Shown here piece after piece: positions 1-10,857 of a stretch of 64,000 bases of DNA; the first letter of the stretch is position 1, and the number at the start of each line of letters is the position of its first letter. The notes under the pieces were generated by a model. It searched no databases. It worked only from the letters and a program-made list of their open reading frames with translations, and was not told the origin of the DNA. The DNA lies in the NCBI RefSeq assembly GCF_026151205.1, contig NC_087078.1, forward strand, positions 5,225,675-5,289,674, written 5' to 3'. Source of the stretch: Bolinopsis microptera. Its lineage: Eukaryota; Ctenophora; Tentaculata; Lobata; Bolinopsidae. The translations under genes were made by a program, and so were the position numbers.

Positions 1-1701
1 CAGATCGGCGAGATGCGAAGGATTGATATCGTCAATCAATTCCTGCGGCTATTTATACCGCCCCAATATTCAAATATTTGCTCAAATAATTGGGAATTGT
101 TGGTTGAGTGTTAAAGTGAAACAAATTAAAGTACCAGTTGTGTCAGTATACTTAGTGAAACAAATTTTAGTGAAACAAATTTAAAATTTAATCCTTTATT
201 TTACAATCATAATATAGTAATATTTATAAGCCTCCGTTTTGAAAGTTTTAAACTTCAATATATTTGCATTTCTATTTAAAGTTCAATTTTATGTATAAGT
301 CAATAACTGGCTGTCAAAGCCGCGCATTCATGAAACAGGATTAACTTTCTTATAGTTATACAACAAATTAAATTTAAAACTATCCGAGGTTTTAAAAATA
401 AACTATAATCTTACCTAAATCCAAAGCCTGCTTTATAAAAGTTAATTTTAGATCAAAATATATCGTCAATTCTGAATATTTACAATGCAACATTTCATTA
501 ATCTATAAATATGAAATAATAAATAAGCGGTACTCCAAGCCCCTACAGCTACACGAATCGCAATTCTTATGCGGCGCGGCTCAAGTCGCGCAAGCACGTA
601 TTATTTTATACTTTTTGCTTTCTAATAAATATTGCGTCAACGTGTACGTCTAAATGTTCATGTTTTGTGTAAACTGAATTCAATTGAGACTAGTGACAAG
701 GATAAGGATCCAAGTGCCTGTACGGCTTTTTCGGACCCCTGTGGACCACTACTCTTGAAATCGCTCTACAACATTGAACATTTATAACTGTTATATAACA
801 TATAACGTCATTTGACAATTATTGTCATTAATCTACAATCTAGTCTAACTATCTTGCTGAGGGGGAGGAGTAAACGCTTCACATTAAAATACTTCCAACA
901 TACGAAATCTAAAACTATCAAACCGGTTAGTTGATATCATGGACAATTTTTTATATATCTATTTCGTAGTAATATCTTCACATCTTAATACTATAATAAA
1001 TTACAGTAGGGTATATGTTTCGAGAAAGAAAGGTTGGTCCGATTATTAACAAAAGTCAACCAGGGACTCGATGGAGTCGAAAAGGGTACACGGCCGCTGT
1101 CTGGTGCTGCTAGGCATTTATTTATCAAGATGTTTTATTGTATTGGTTTTTGATGATTCTATTTGCTATTTTTCATTACTAATCAAGTTCTAAGTGGAGG
1201 TATAAAGTGACTGTCTGCTGCTTAAGATACTTCATCATCTCATGTCCCGTATAATGATTAAGATAGTATACAATACAGTTTCAGTAGTTGACCCATACAG
1301 TTAAGTCCGTCATAACTCACAATCGTTTAATCGTCAGTCAATAGTCAAAGTCCAAAGTCGTTGTGTGTTTATTCGCTGAGATAGTATATAGTAAGCTAGC
1401 AAGATAAGTTGTTACGCGCGCGCGCGTTTTATCCCGTTAACGTGAAATGTGACAATGAAAACGCTATAAAATTATTACTTTCGCGCGTTACGTAGAGTTT
1501 ACAAGCGTGTAATATTGGTTAACACTGGGTGTACACTGAGTGTAAGTCGCTTAGTTTCACATAAGAGCCGCTGAATATTTCCAATTTTGAGTGTATCGTG
1601 AGCATGTTTTACAGTGCGATTGCTCGGTACTAGTGTGTTTGTGTATATATATATTTTATGTAGATTCATGTAATGCCCTCAACCAACGTCAGAAATCTAG
1701 A
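1..1701. other. Non-coding AT-rich flank upstream of the Penelope-like element
   Basis: I see no supported gene here. Bases 1-39 repeat 32656-32694 with one mismatch, so the window opens inside a dispersed repeat. A run of alternating CG near 1415-1427 stands out from the AT-rich surroundings. The last few hundred bases before 1702 may belong to the 5' part of the Penelope-like element, but no terminal repeat was recognised to mark its border. Confidence 0.6.
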
Positions 1702-4509
1702 ATGTTAGACTTAGTCATAGAGAACCAAGTTATCAGGTCTAAGAATTTACGTAAAAGTTTTTACAGCTTTAAAAACTGCATAAAATCTTCGCTCCCACCT
1801 TCAGATCATGATAATTTAGAGAGTCATTTATCCAATTTGATGCACATGGAGAGACTTGAACTAACAAAGCGTCATCATTCTAAGTTAAAGAGAGATACAG
1901 ACTACGCCATTTACATTGCACCTTCATATGTGGACAATACCAAACCTGTGAAGAAGAAAAGAAGGAGGAAGAGGAAAAAGGTCAACCGTACTTCGTCTCA
2001 CAGACATCAGAGGACATTGATCAAAGGCACCCTTCCGAAGGTTGAAGACTTATCAATGGAAAACATGTCCAGAACAGTTGTTAACCTTACAGACAAGGAG
2101 CTCACCAAAGAGCAACTATATGTCTTCTTCTTGTCTCATAAGTTTGCACCTACACCTCCCCTACCAGATCTGAGTCGCTTCGAGAACGATTTGTGTACAT
2201 GGTTTTCCAAAATGAGAGCCAAAGTTGTTTTTGATAGCTTCAAATGTGGACCCAACAAAGCAGATAAAAGAGTTACTGACATGGAGCGCTGCCTCATCAA
2301 GGCTGAATCATCACGTACTTTTGAATCATGTAAAAACCCTGCACTCGAGGCATTCATTAAATGCTGCAGAGCAGAAGTTGATCTCCACAGGCCAACTCAG
2401 AAGTATGTTTCACCAGACAACATCGCTGCACCTATCAGATCAGCTCTCAAAGAAGTGAAAGGATGGAAGGATGTGGTTATTAGACCTTTTGACAAAGGGG
2501 TAGGATTCTTTCTTCTTGGAGAGGAAGAATATATTCAACGAATAGGTGTACATTTGAATGATAGATCTGTATATAGTATTGTAAATAATGTAGATAATTT
2601 AGTTTCAGAATTAATTGATAAAATTTCATGTTGGACAGTCAAGTATAAAGAAGAATTAGGTATGTCTAAGAAGGTCAGGGAGTGGGTTATTCCGTGTACG
2701 GAGCTCAACCAGCCTGGTAATATGTACCTGAATCCCAAGGCCCACAAGCCACCTTTGTACCCTGGGAGGATGATTACTACTGGATGTGGTTCGTACATTG
2801 AGAACCTATCTGCCCTGACTGCATACGAATTGAAGAAGGCTATTTTAGATTATAGAATTATTGACACCCCTCATTTTTTGAGGAAGATTGATAGCTTGAA
2901 TGAGTCCACCATATTGTTGGGTAAGGAGGTGATACATGTTGCCATAGATATATCCAACATGTTCACCAATATCCCCAGGGATATGGGGATCCAACAATGC
3001 ACCAAGCACCTGAATGAAAGAAGTAGTTATGATCAATTGTTCAGTACAGAATGCATTATTAGTGCTCTAGAAATCACTCTTGATTACAACATAGCTTCGT
3101 TCAACGGTATAACATACCGTCAGGAGCGTGGAGCGGCGATGGGTCCTAAGAACTCATGTGAGTATGCAGATTGTGCAATGGATAAGATCGATATTTTAGT
3201 TAATGAAAGAGATTTAGAACATGGCCCGCCACACAGACCAGCATTCTGGGGTAGGTTGCGTGACGATATATACATGGCCTGGCCTGGTACTGTTGAGGAG
3301 CTTCTACAATTTATGGAATGGCTCAATAGTATCCATCCGGACCTTGTGTTTACTTACGACTACTCTAAGGATGGTGTTGAGTTTTTAGACACCTATGTCT
3401 ATGCTGTTGGCGATGTTATTCATACCAAACTTTACTCTAAGCCCAGTGACACCCACTGCTATCTCATCCCCACCTCATGTCATAGGAGCCATGTTCTCAA
3501 AAACATACCCTATGGTGTGGCGAGGCGAGTGAGGCAGAACAATAGTGAAGACACTAATTTCTTAGAGCAAAGGGAGGTATATACTGGTTACCTTGTAGCC
3601 CGTGGTTACCATTCTAGTATTGTAGACGATGCTTTCAACAAATTTAGTGATATAACCAATAGGAAAAACTTGTATGCCCCTAAAAATAAGGATGAGACGA
3701 CTACTTGTCTAATACCCATGGTGATGGATCAGAATCCAGCACTTCCCAACATGGGGAGCATTATTCACAAGTATAAGCACCTTCTTAATCTCGATCCAGC
3801 CTTGAAGAAGCTAGTACGTGCTGACAGTGTATTTGTAAGTCACCGAAAGAATCAAACTATCGGTGGCATGCTTGTACACAATAAGTATCGTGCTAGTGGA
3901 ACTGTAAGCAGTGATAGAGATGGAGAAGCCACTGCTAGTCAATTTCTTGAACCAGACGCTGCAATATTGCCGGCTGTTCGGGAGGCTGACAACGCAGGGT
4001 GCCATGCCTGTGGAAAATGCTATGTTTGTAAGCAAAGTTTCCTGTCCCCTTGTTCCAAATTTAGTAGTCACCATTCCAAACAAGTTTTCCCTATTACTAA
4101 ATATATAACTTGTCAGAGTAATAACCTTATTTATTTAATGGAGTGTAGAACTTGTAAACAGTCGTATGTAGGATATACTACTTCTAATCTCCCTAAGAGA
4201 TTTTCTAATCATAAGAGCCACATTAAGAAAGGTATCAGAAGTTGTAAGTTAGTAAATCACTTTTTAGATATTGATCATGATTTAGATTTTAGTTCAGTAG
4301 CCTTATATAACTCTTCACTTAGTACGCACCTTTCTGTTATTATAGTGGACGCTCTTGAATTTAAACCTGAAATAAGTCAAGCAGATAGGGAAAAGGCCAT
4401 GGAAGCTAGAGAGGGGTTCTACCAGACCCAATTGAAAACCCTTGAGCGTTATGGGGGTATGAACACCCTCGATAGTAACCACATCCTTTTTAAATCCGCT
4501 GGAGCTTAG
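1702..4509 (+). CDS. Penelope-like retroelement polyprotein: reverse transcriptase plus GIY-YIG endonuclease
   Basis: One uninterrupted frame of 935 codons from the first ATG; the frame opens at 1591 but has no ATG before 1702. In order: a basic stretch KKKRRRKRKK near residues 84-93 (nuclear-localisation-like); a reverse transcriptase core with motif A AIDISNMF (Asp416), motif B GAAMGPKNSCEYAD (about 475-490) and motif C LRDDIYMAW (Asp521 and Asp522); a thumb block with the Penelope-type FLDT...TKLYSKPSDTH signature; a cysteine cluster CHACGKCYVC near 767; and a GIY-YIG nuclease-like block LIYLMEC...YVGYTT near 808-840. This order is diagnostic of GIY-YIG-bearing Penelope-like elements, which prime reverse transcription at nicked DNA. 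Both catalytic Asp pairs are kept and there is no stop or frameshift, so the copy may be young. The exact start and element ends are not resolved. Confidence 0.9.
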   Translation: MLDLVIENQVIRSKNLRKSFYSFKNCIKSSLPPSDHDNLESHLSNLMHMERLELTKRHHSKLKRDTDYAIYIAPSYVDNTKPVKKKRRRKRKKVNRTSSHRHQRTLIKGTLPKVEDLSMENMSRTVVNLTDKELTKEQLYVFFLSHKFAPTPPLPDLSRFENDLCTWFSKMRAKVVFDSFKCGPNKADKRVTDMERCLIKAESSRTFESCKNPALEAFIKCCRAEVDLHRPTQKYVSPDNIAAPIRSALKEVKGWKDVVIRPFDKGVGFFLLGEEEYIQRIGVHLNDRSVYSIVNNVDNLVSELIDKISCWTVKYKEELGMSKKVREWVIPCTELNQPGNMYLNPKAHKPPLYPGRMITTGCGSYIENLSALTAYELKKAILDYRIIDTPHFLRKIDSLNESTILLGKEVIHVAIDISNMFTNIPRDMGIQQCTKHLNERSSYDQLFSTECIISALEITLDYNIASFNGITYRQERGAAMGPKNSCEYADCAMDKIDILVNERDLEHGPPHRPAFWGRLRDDIYMAWPGTVEELLQFMEWLNSIHPDLVFTYDYSKDGVEFLDTYVYAVGDVIHTKLYSKPSDTHCYLIPTSCHRSHVLKNIPYGVARRVRQNNSEDTNFLEQREVYTGYLVARGYHSSIVDDAFNKFSDITNRKNLYAPKNKDETTTCLIPMVMDQNPALPNMGSIIHKYKHLLNLDPALKKLVRADSVFVSHRKNQTIGGMLVHNKYRASGTVSSDRDGEATASQFLEPDAAILPAVREADNAGCHACGKCYVCKQSFLSPCSKFSSHHSKQVFPITKYITCQSNNLIYLMECRTCKQSYVGYTTSNLPKRFSNHKSHIKKGIRSCKLVNHFLDIDHDLDFSSVALYNSSLSTHLSVIIVDALEFKPEISQADREKAMEAREGFYQTQLKTLERYGGMNTLDSNHILFKSAGA

Positions 4510-5068
4510 TGTTTAGTTTATTTATTTTATTTGACATGATCTCAGCCTATAAACCCGTGTTTAGTTTACAATATTGCTATCAGAGACGTGTTATATTCAT
4601 TACTATTTATATATTTTTACTGCTTGATTCAGAGAAATCTAGCTTTTTCCGGGAAACTAATCTTTAATAGATTAGATAAAATGTACGCAGCCATTCTTTT
4701 TGTTTGATTATTACTCAGTATATTTTAGTTTTGTACCGTTTTAAGTCACATAGTTTTGTACGTCTTCCTAAGACTTGTTTTCCTTTCCTAGTTTGTAAGT
4801 TATTTTAAAGATTTGTGAATATTCCAGTTGCTTTTAGAACAATTTTATTTCAGATAACGATGTTTAATAAAATGATGCAAAGACTTATTTCGAAGATCTA
4901 ATCAACACCGACTTTTAATGTGTAGGAGTACAGCTACAAAATATATATATATAATATTATTTGTCGAGTATGGTGTGTGGACTGTGGTTAGTAATGATTT
5001 TGGTTGGAGTGCAGTGGTTCAAGTATGTATGAGAAAAGATATATGGTCATTTCAGTAACTCACATCAA
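4510..5068. other. Element-to-element spacer with TA-rich microsatellite
   Basis: No gene is seen. The first part is probably the 3' untranslated region of the Penelope-like element. A short (AT)n tract near 4940-4955 lies just past the 3' end of the minus-strand LINE and may be that LINE's 3' tail. Confidence 0.4.
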
Positions 5069-6682
5069 TCAGAACTTGAGCTCATTTGTGGCAAAATTAA
5101 GCTCACACCAATCAAGTGTATCATGCTTGAATTGCAATTCTTGTAAAGCAATTTTCAATATATTCTTAAACCCGTTCGTCGGAGTATTAAAACTTGTCTT
5201 ACTTGATGTTTTTCGACAGCTGTTCCACATGAAGGATGATTGATAGATAAATTGTGAGGATGGCTGTGATGTAATGAAATAATCTTCCCGCCTAGGTGAC
5301 CTGTTAAATGATGAGTATAGTGACAGTGGTTCTTCTAGCTTATTAATTTTAAACAGTTCTAAGAGACATGTGTACTTGTACAGATTGTGGACCGTTAACA
5401 ACCTGTGGGTTTTAAACAAGGGCTTGGAGTGTTCTTTTTGGTAAAAGTCCACCCCCAGTCTTTGCTTATCAACAGGTCGTGTTCGGGCACACGTTTTAAA
5501 CTTCTCTAGGTAAGCTTCTCTATCCCCAAACAGAATTCTTATACACTTTTTCTGTGTTTTAAAGAGAGGTTCAAGTCGATTATTGCTAATACCACCCCAC
5601 ACAGATATTCCAAATCCTAAATGTGATTCAAATAGAGTATGATATAAATCTTTATAATACTGCTTTGGGACAATGTGTCGTACTCTGCACAACTTTCCTA
5701 CTTCGCATTTAAGTTTTGAGTTAAGTGACTGCGTATGTGATTTCCAGTTAAGTTGGTCGTCAATAATAACGCCTAGAAATTTAGCTTCTTGAACTCTTTT
5801 AATAACTACATTATTTAAAGTTAGTACGTTCTCGTCATTTTCTACTTCCTCTTTGGCCCGTGAGGGTTTAAAATGAATAAAACAACATTTCTTAATGTTA
5901 ACATGTAATAAGTTTAGTTTCATATACTTGTACACAAATGATAGAACTTCATTTCCTTTTTCGTATAGTCTTTTGACACATGTGTCTTCTATAAATATGT
6001 TAGTGTCGTCGGCAAATAGTATAAACTTTCCTATAATTGATGAGTTACGGATGTCATTAATATAAATAATAAAAAGTAAGGGACCAAGACAGCTCCCCTG
6101 CGGCACTCCATAGACTACTGGAAGTTTCTCGGAGTCTTCACCTAATACTGAGACATACTGGTATCTATTCTACAGGTAACTTGCTATAAGGTTATTTGCA
6201 TTTCCACGGATTCCATAATTTTCTAACTTATGCAGTAACTTTTCATGTGATATTGTATCAAAGGCTTTACTAAGATCAATAAATATTCCAAGAACGTGTT
6301 GTTTTTTCTTGAGGCAAGATTCTACGTGGTTCACTGAGTAATTTAGGGCATAACTAACTGGTCGAGTGATTTTTACGGAATCCGTACTGGTTTTCATATA
6401 AGGAATTCTGTGAATGAAAGAAGCTGTATAATCTATTGAATATAATCTTTTCAAATATTTTACCAAACACAGCTAGCGTTGATACAGGTCTATAGTTTTC
6501 AAGGAGTTCCTGGTTATCTTTCTTGTAAATGGGACTAATCCTTCCAACTTTAAGGTCATCTGGAAATATGCCATCTTTCATACATTCGTTATACAGTACA
6601 GTGAGTAGAGGAGTAACTATTTTAGAGGACTGCTTAATTACATGAATCGGTATGTCACTTGCCTTGCCATTTTGATCCGGAG
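5069..6682 (-). pseudogene. 5'-truncated LINE reverse transcriptase (CR1/Jockey-like), broken
   Basis: Reading from 6682 down, three blocks line up with one non-LTR reverse transcriptase: NGKASDIPIHVIKQ then [19 protein letters not shown] (6682-6354), [18 protein letters not shown] (6466-6170), and PQGSCLGPLLF with FADDTNIFI to the C-terminus (6106-5069). A frameshift separates blocks one and two (about 6354-6466). An in-frame TAG at 6170-6172 separates blocks two and three. The catalytic Asp residues (DLSKAFD, FADD) are kept. The endonuclease part is missing, as expected of a copy cut short during target-primed reverse transcription. The clade is inferred from motif style only. It is a different family from the LINE at 50.5-52.2 kb. 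Confidence 0.88.
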
Positions 6683-7321
6683 TGTTGTAAACTGTATCAA
6701 TTTATATGCAATGGGGCATTTCATAGATCATCGGCATTAGAGTGGACTGATTCCATTTACAAGGACGAGTCCTTGCGTATGCAATCGTACCAGACAGATT
6801 TAGTACTCTCAGAGTTTCTATCCCACAGTTATTTGCGGGGTATCTGCGATATAGTAATGGTGAAAGGCCAATCTAAGTAGTTCCGACATATGTTAGGAAC
6901 TAGTGTTATGTACATAACACTAGTCATTATTCGTTGTTCTAAATCCTGAATTTATACTTTATTTTTTGTTAAGCTATGATAATTTTATTTCTGGCAAGTA
7001 TCAGGCGAAGTTATTCTTAGAATTGAAGGAAGCAAAAATACATTTCGAAAAAAAAAAACGATTGTCTTTGGTTTAGTGGGCATAGCGCTTTATCAATCTT
7101 CGTACCACCTGGGAATTGGGAGTTGGTTTATAAAATTATAGTGAATTTAATTTGATATTTATTATCTTTATATATATATATTTTTTCGTACAGTGTAATG
7201 ATACTTTGTAGAGATGTGTTGATACATGTTTTCTTTATTAAAATTTTTATAATCCAGACTATATCTTAAATCTTAATCCAACACTGAATGTGTATACTTT
7301 TAAAATCACCATTATATCAGT
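6683..7321. other. Spacer before the dehydrogenase array
   Basis: No gene is supported. There is a palindrome at about 6894-6931 (AGGAACTAGTGTTATG and its inverse around TACATAACACTAG), an A-tract near 7052 and a TA tract near 7172. The bases just before 7322 should hold the promoter or acceptor of the first dehydrogenase copy. Confidence 0.4.
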
Positions 7322-8091
7322 ATGAAAGTTTTGCAGCAGTTTCCAATTAAGTCAGTATTAGTGACTGGGTGTAACAGAGGCATTGGATTAGAACTGATCA
7401 AATATTTTGCTGAACAGAATAAGGAAAAGAATGATCAACCAGTAAAAGTGATATCTAGCTCGATAGGATTAAGTTCAGAGCTAAATGATTTGTTGTCAGA
7501 GCATATTTTTCATGTGGAACTCAACGTTACTGACACCAAGTCTGTGTCTGCAGCAGTCCAAAAAGTGTCTGACATTGTGGGTAACGATGGTCTTAACTTA
7601 CTCATCAACAATGCTGCTATAATGCACGATGATAAAGGAGTGCTTGACTGCTCTGACCAGGCAATGAAAGAAACGTTCGATGTTAATGTCACAGGACCTC
7701 TTTCAGTGACAAACAAATTTCATCCACTCTAAAACTTGCTGCTGAGTGTAACTCTGAATTTCCACTTTCATGTGCTAGAGCTGCCGTTTTCAATATTTCA
7801 TCTGAACAGGGTAGTATTCATGATACCAAAACCTCCTCCAAAACTGCATATAGAGTCAGTAAAGCTGCATTGAACATGTTGACAAAATGTCAAGCATCTG
7901 AGTTTATCAAAGATGGTATCATATGCTTGTCTGTTCATCCTTGTTGGGTTCCAACTGATCTTGAAAATCCAAGAGCTCCATTATCTTATAAAGAAGCTGT
8001 CCAAGATCATATAGTGCAGATGATTACTCATTGCACTGAAGACCACAATGGAATATTTGCCAGACAAAACTTTGTCCCACATCCTTATTAA
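7322..8091 (+). pseudogene. Sniffer/C-factor-like short-chain dehydrogenase, copy 1, frameshifted
   Basis: It aligns along its whole length with copy 2 (8468-9235). Frame one gives VTGCNRGIGLE (nucleotide-binding glycine motif), LLINNAAIM and reaches FHPL before a stop at 7730-7732. The rest (LLKLAAECNS... to FVPHPY, stop at 8091) sits in another frame. At the junction copy 2 has CACTTTTAAAACTT where copy 1 has CACTCTAAAACTT, a net one-base loss. The catalytic YRVSKAALNM is present beyond the shift. Copy 1 also has VHPCWVPTDLENP where intact copies have VHPGWVRTDLGGP, which suggests relaxed constraint. A base-calling error could give the same picture and reads would settle it. Confidence 0.85.
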
Positions 8092-8157
8092 TTACAGCAT
8101 ACCACACATCTTTATTGATTACGGCATACCACATATCCTTATTAATTACGGTATGCC
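8081..8157 (+). repeat. Three imperfect about 26-bp tandem copies overlapping the end of dehydrogenase copy 1
   Basis: The unit (A)TCCTTATTAATTACRGCATACCACA recurs three times with a few changes. The first unit includes the stop codon of copy 1. The spread of the unit seems to have started from the 3' end of the gene. Confidence 0.6.
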
Positions 8158-8467
8158 AAGTTTTCAAATATGTCACACTGATTACATCTGCATGATCCAG
8201 TACTATATACCTCTAATCTATTTTCTCATTTTTGGTTGTTTAATTTTATTCAAAATTACTGGTATGAAGTGTAATTCATCTATTCACCTATCTTTCGCTT
8301 TGTTAATTTGTAAACATTTTCTTTCTCTCAAATTAATTTTTCTCTATGTAGTATTTGGCCGTCTGAGTATTTTAGCAGCCTTAATGTAATTATATGATGC
8401 AGCAATGTTAATATTCTTCATTGTTTGAGGGAATTTTCAAATTAAATCAATTCACTACCATTTCAGT
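8092..8467. other. Spacer between dehydrogenase copies 1 and 2
   Basis: It begins with the short tandem units described above and is otherwise plain AT-rich sequence. It ends in ACCATTTCAGT directly before the copy 2 ATG, a good match to a splice acceptor. Confidence 0.4.
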
Positions 8468-9235
8468 ATGAAAGTCTTGCAGAAATTTCTAATTAAGTCA
8501 GTGTTGGTGACTGGTGCTAACAGAGGCATCGGTTTAGAACTAGTAAGATATTTTGTTGAACAAAATAAGCAGCACCATGAACAGCCTGTTAAAGTGATAT
8601 CTTGTTCAAGACGATTAAGTCCAGAGCTAGAGGATATGTTGTCAGAGCACGTCTATCATGTTGGACTCGAGGTTACTGACAATATGTCAGTGCAAGCAGC
8701 AGTCAAAATAGTGTCTGATATTGTTGGAGCTGATGGTCTAAATTTGCTTATCAACAATGCAGCTATTATGCAGCATGGCAAAGGAGTGCTAGGCTGTTCA
8801 GATCAGGAAATGAAAGAAACATTGACTGTTAATGTCATAGGCCCACATTCTGTGGTAAACAACTTCCATCCACTTTTAAAACTTGCTGCTGAGTGTAACT
8901 CTGATACCCCGCTCTCTTGTGCTAGAGCTGCTGTTTTTAATATTTCATCTGAACTTGGTAGTATTCAAAACACCAAAAACTCTTTTACAACTGCTTATCG
9001 TGTGAGCAAGGCTGCATTGAATATGCTGACAAAATGTCAAGCATCTGATTTTATCAAAGATGGTATCATCTGCTTGTCTGTTCATCCTGGCTGGGTTCGA
9101 ACTGACCTTGGAGGCCCAAGAGCTCCATTATCTACCAAAGAATCTGTTGAAGATATAATGCACATGATTACTCATTGCACTGAAGAACACAATGGAATGT
9201 ATGTTCGAAAAAATCTTGTCTCAGAACCCTACTGA
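8468..9235 (+). CDS. Sniffer/C-factor-like short-chain dehydrogenase/reductase, copy 2
   Basis: An intact single-exon frame of 255 aa. It shows the classical SDR features: VTGANRGIGLE (TGxxxGxG dinucleotide-binding motif, about residues 14-24), NNAAIM (about 96-101), the catalytic Ser in NISSELGS, and the catalytic YRVSKAALNM (YxxxK). VHPGWVRTDLGG after the active site is typical of the C-factor/sniffer branch of NAD(P)H-dependent carbonyl reductases, cytosolic enzymes of about 250 aa. The physiological substrate cannot be read from sequence. The ATG is supported by the conserved MKVLxxFLxxSVLVTG start in all copies and by TTTCAG placed one base before it. It is the second of five tandem copies on the same strand. 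Confidence 0.93.
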   Translation: MKVLQKFLIKSVLVTGANRGIGLELVRYFVEQNKQHHEQPVKVISCSRRLSPELEDMLSEHVYHVGLEVTDNMSVQAAVKIVSDIVGADGLNLLINNAAIMQHGKGVLGCSDQEMKETLTVNVIGPHSVVNNFHPLLKLAAECNSDTPLSCARAAVFNISSELGSIQNTKNSFTTAYRVSKAALNMLTKCQASDFIKDGIICLSVHPGWVRTDLGGPRAPLSTKESVEDIMHMITHCTEEHNGMYVRKNLVSEPY

Positions 9236-9569
9236 TGATTTACTTATAAATACTATGTGAAACTTATTTGAGCTGCATGACTCAGTGCTTTAAATTCAGT
9301 ATCAAATTATTGGGGATTATTTCAACGTTTCATTTAAGAATAACACTGACCCTCTTTTGTTGTCATTATAGTGATTTTTTAGTTATGATCGAATCTTAAA
9401 TAATTATTCAATAATATGATTCATTGTTATATATATATACCTCAGTCTGTGCAAGTTATGTATGTGTCCTATGTGTAATGTGTATCCATTTTTAACTTCA
9501 AATTTGTATCATGAATTATATGTGGCCAAGGAATGAACATGAACGTTTTTAATTCAATACAATTTCAGC
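9236..9569. other. Spacer between dehydrogenase copies 2 and 3
   Basis: No gene. AT-rich, with a TATATATATATA tract near 9430. It ends in AATTTCAGC immediately before the copy 3 ATG, again acceptor-like. Confidence 0.4.
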
Positions 9570-10337
9570 ATGAAAGTTTTACTGCCGTTTTTACCTCGAT
9601 CTGTCTTGGTCACTGGAGCCAACAGAGGTCTTGGCCTTGAGTTTGTAAAGTACTTTGTAAAGAAGAATCAGCTGCCTGGTGCTCAGCAAACTACTGTTAT
9701 ATCATGTGCACGAAAAATGAGTCCAGAGCTTGAAGAACTTTTGGAAGACATCCACCATATTGATGTTGATGTGACAAATGAGGTTCAAGTAAATGACGCA
9801 GCTTCGAAAGTATCGAAAATAGTTGGTAGTGATGGTTTATCCCTGCTGATTAATAATGCAGCTATCATGAGACATGGAAAGGGAGTATCAGGATGCTCAG
9901 TTGAAGAAATGAAGGAAACGCTGGATACAAATTTAATAGGTGTTCATGCAATGACAAGAAGCTTTCAGCCCTTGTTAAAACAATCTGCAGAATCCCAAGC
10001 CGACCTGCCAATTTCCTGCTCAAGAGCTGCTATTTGCAATCTCTCTGCTGAGCTTGGTAGTATTAAAGGGACCAACAAAAACTTTTTGTACACTGCCTAC
10101 AAGGTCAGTAAGGCAGGTTTGAACATGTATACGAAATGTTCAGCAGTTGACCTCATCAAAGACAATATCATCTGTTTCTCTGTGCACCCGGGTTGGGCTC
10201 AAACTGGTCTTGGTGGACCTCAGGCCCCACTATCTGGGGAAACTGCAGTAGAAGATATGATCGAGATCATGGGGAATTGTAATAAGAAGCACAATGGTGC
10301 ATTTTTAAGAAAAGGAATGAATTCGATTATGTTTTGA
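9570..10337 (+). CDS. Sniffer/C-factor-like short-chain dehydrogenase/reductase, copy 3
   Basis: An intact 255 aa frame. It has VTGANRGLGLE at the nucleotide-binding site, LLINNAAIMRHGKG, NLSAELGS carrying the catalytic Ser, and YKVSKAGLNMYTK (YxxxK). The protein is clearly collinear with copy 2 but more diverged from it than copy 1 is, so the array formed in several steps. The C-terminus (FLRKGMNSIMF) differs from the VxxPY ending of the other copies. That may shift substrate choice, since the C-terminal segment borders the active site in this fold (inference). Confidence 0.92.
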   Translation: MKVLLPFLPRSVLVTGANRGLGLEFVKYFVKKNQLPGAQQTTVISCARKMSPELEELLEDIHHIDVDVTNEVQVNDAASKVSKIVGSDGLSLLINNAAIMRHGKGVSGCSVEEMKETLDTNLIGVHAMTRSFQPLLKQSAESQADLPISCSRAAICNLSAELGSIKGTNKNFLYTAYKVSKAGLNMYTKCSAVDLIKDNIICFSVHPGWAQTGLGGPQAPLSGETAVEDMIEIMGNCNKKHNGAFLRKGMNSIMF

Positions 10338-10857
10338 AAGTTTTCAAGTTGACTAAAATAGGAATTTAATTTTACAGTTTTGTAAAACCATAGCTTGAGT
10401 GGCCCTCAGCTCCATGAACAAATATTTAAATAACAATTTTATTTAAATGTCGTTTTAGTATTTTTAATTAGCTAAGTGACCCTTGGTTTACGAGCTTAAC
10501 TTGGTTACATTATATTATTAGGTTCCGGTTTGTTGATGTATAAATATAAGTTTGAGATGTTTTTTATGTTGAATGAAATATTTTCTTCTGCAATAATTTC
10601 ATCTGTTTCATTGTAGAGAGTTGTTTGAATAAGGATGCACTACATCACAACTTTGTTGATGCATCAGCAAAAGCAAAAATAAATAGATTTTAAAGTAGAA
10701 TGTTCCCAAAACAGCTGCTTAACAATCTATCACAATCTATAATCGGTCATAACCCATTGGGACACTTACTACTTCCTTCCTTAAATATGTTTTTAGCTAG
10801 TTTATAATTGCATTTTGATAACGACTAATTAATTAAAGTTCTTTACTATTTAGATCA
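10338..10857. other. Spacer between copies 3 and 4, duplicated after copy 4
   Basis: No gene. The stretch from about 10381 on (CCATAGCTTGAGTGGCCCT... GTTGATGTATAAA... TTTGAGATGTTTTT) reappears in diverged form at about 11860-12110. The unit of duplication therefore included the upstream flank as well as the coding region. It ends in TATTTAGATCA just before the copy 4 ATG. Confidence 0.6.

Noticed and set aside
6755-6790. Hammerhead-like GGACGAGTCC motif
   Set aside because: The motif is a simple palindrome; the conserved CUGANGA and GAAA core parts are not in the right order.
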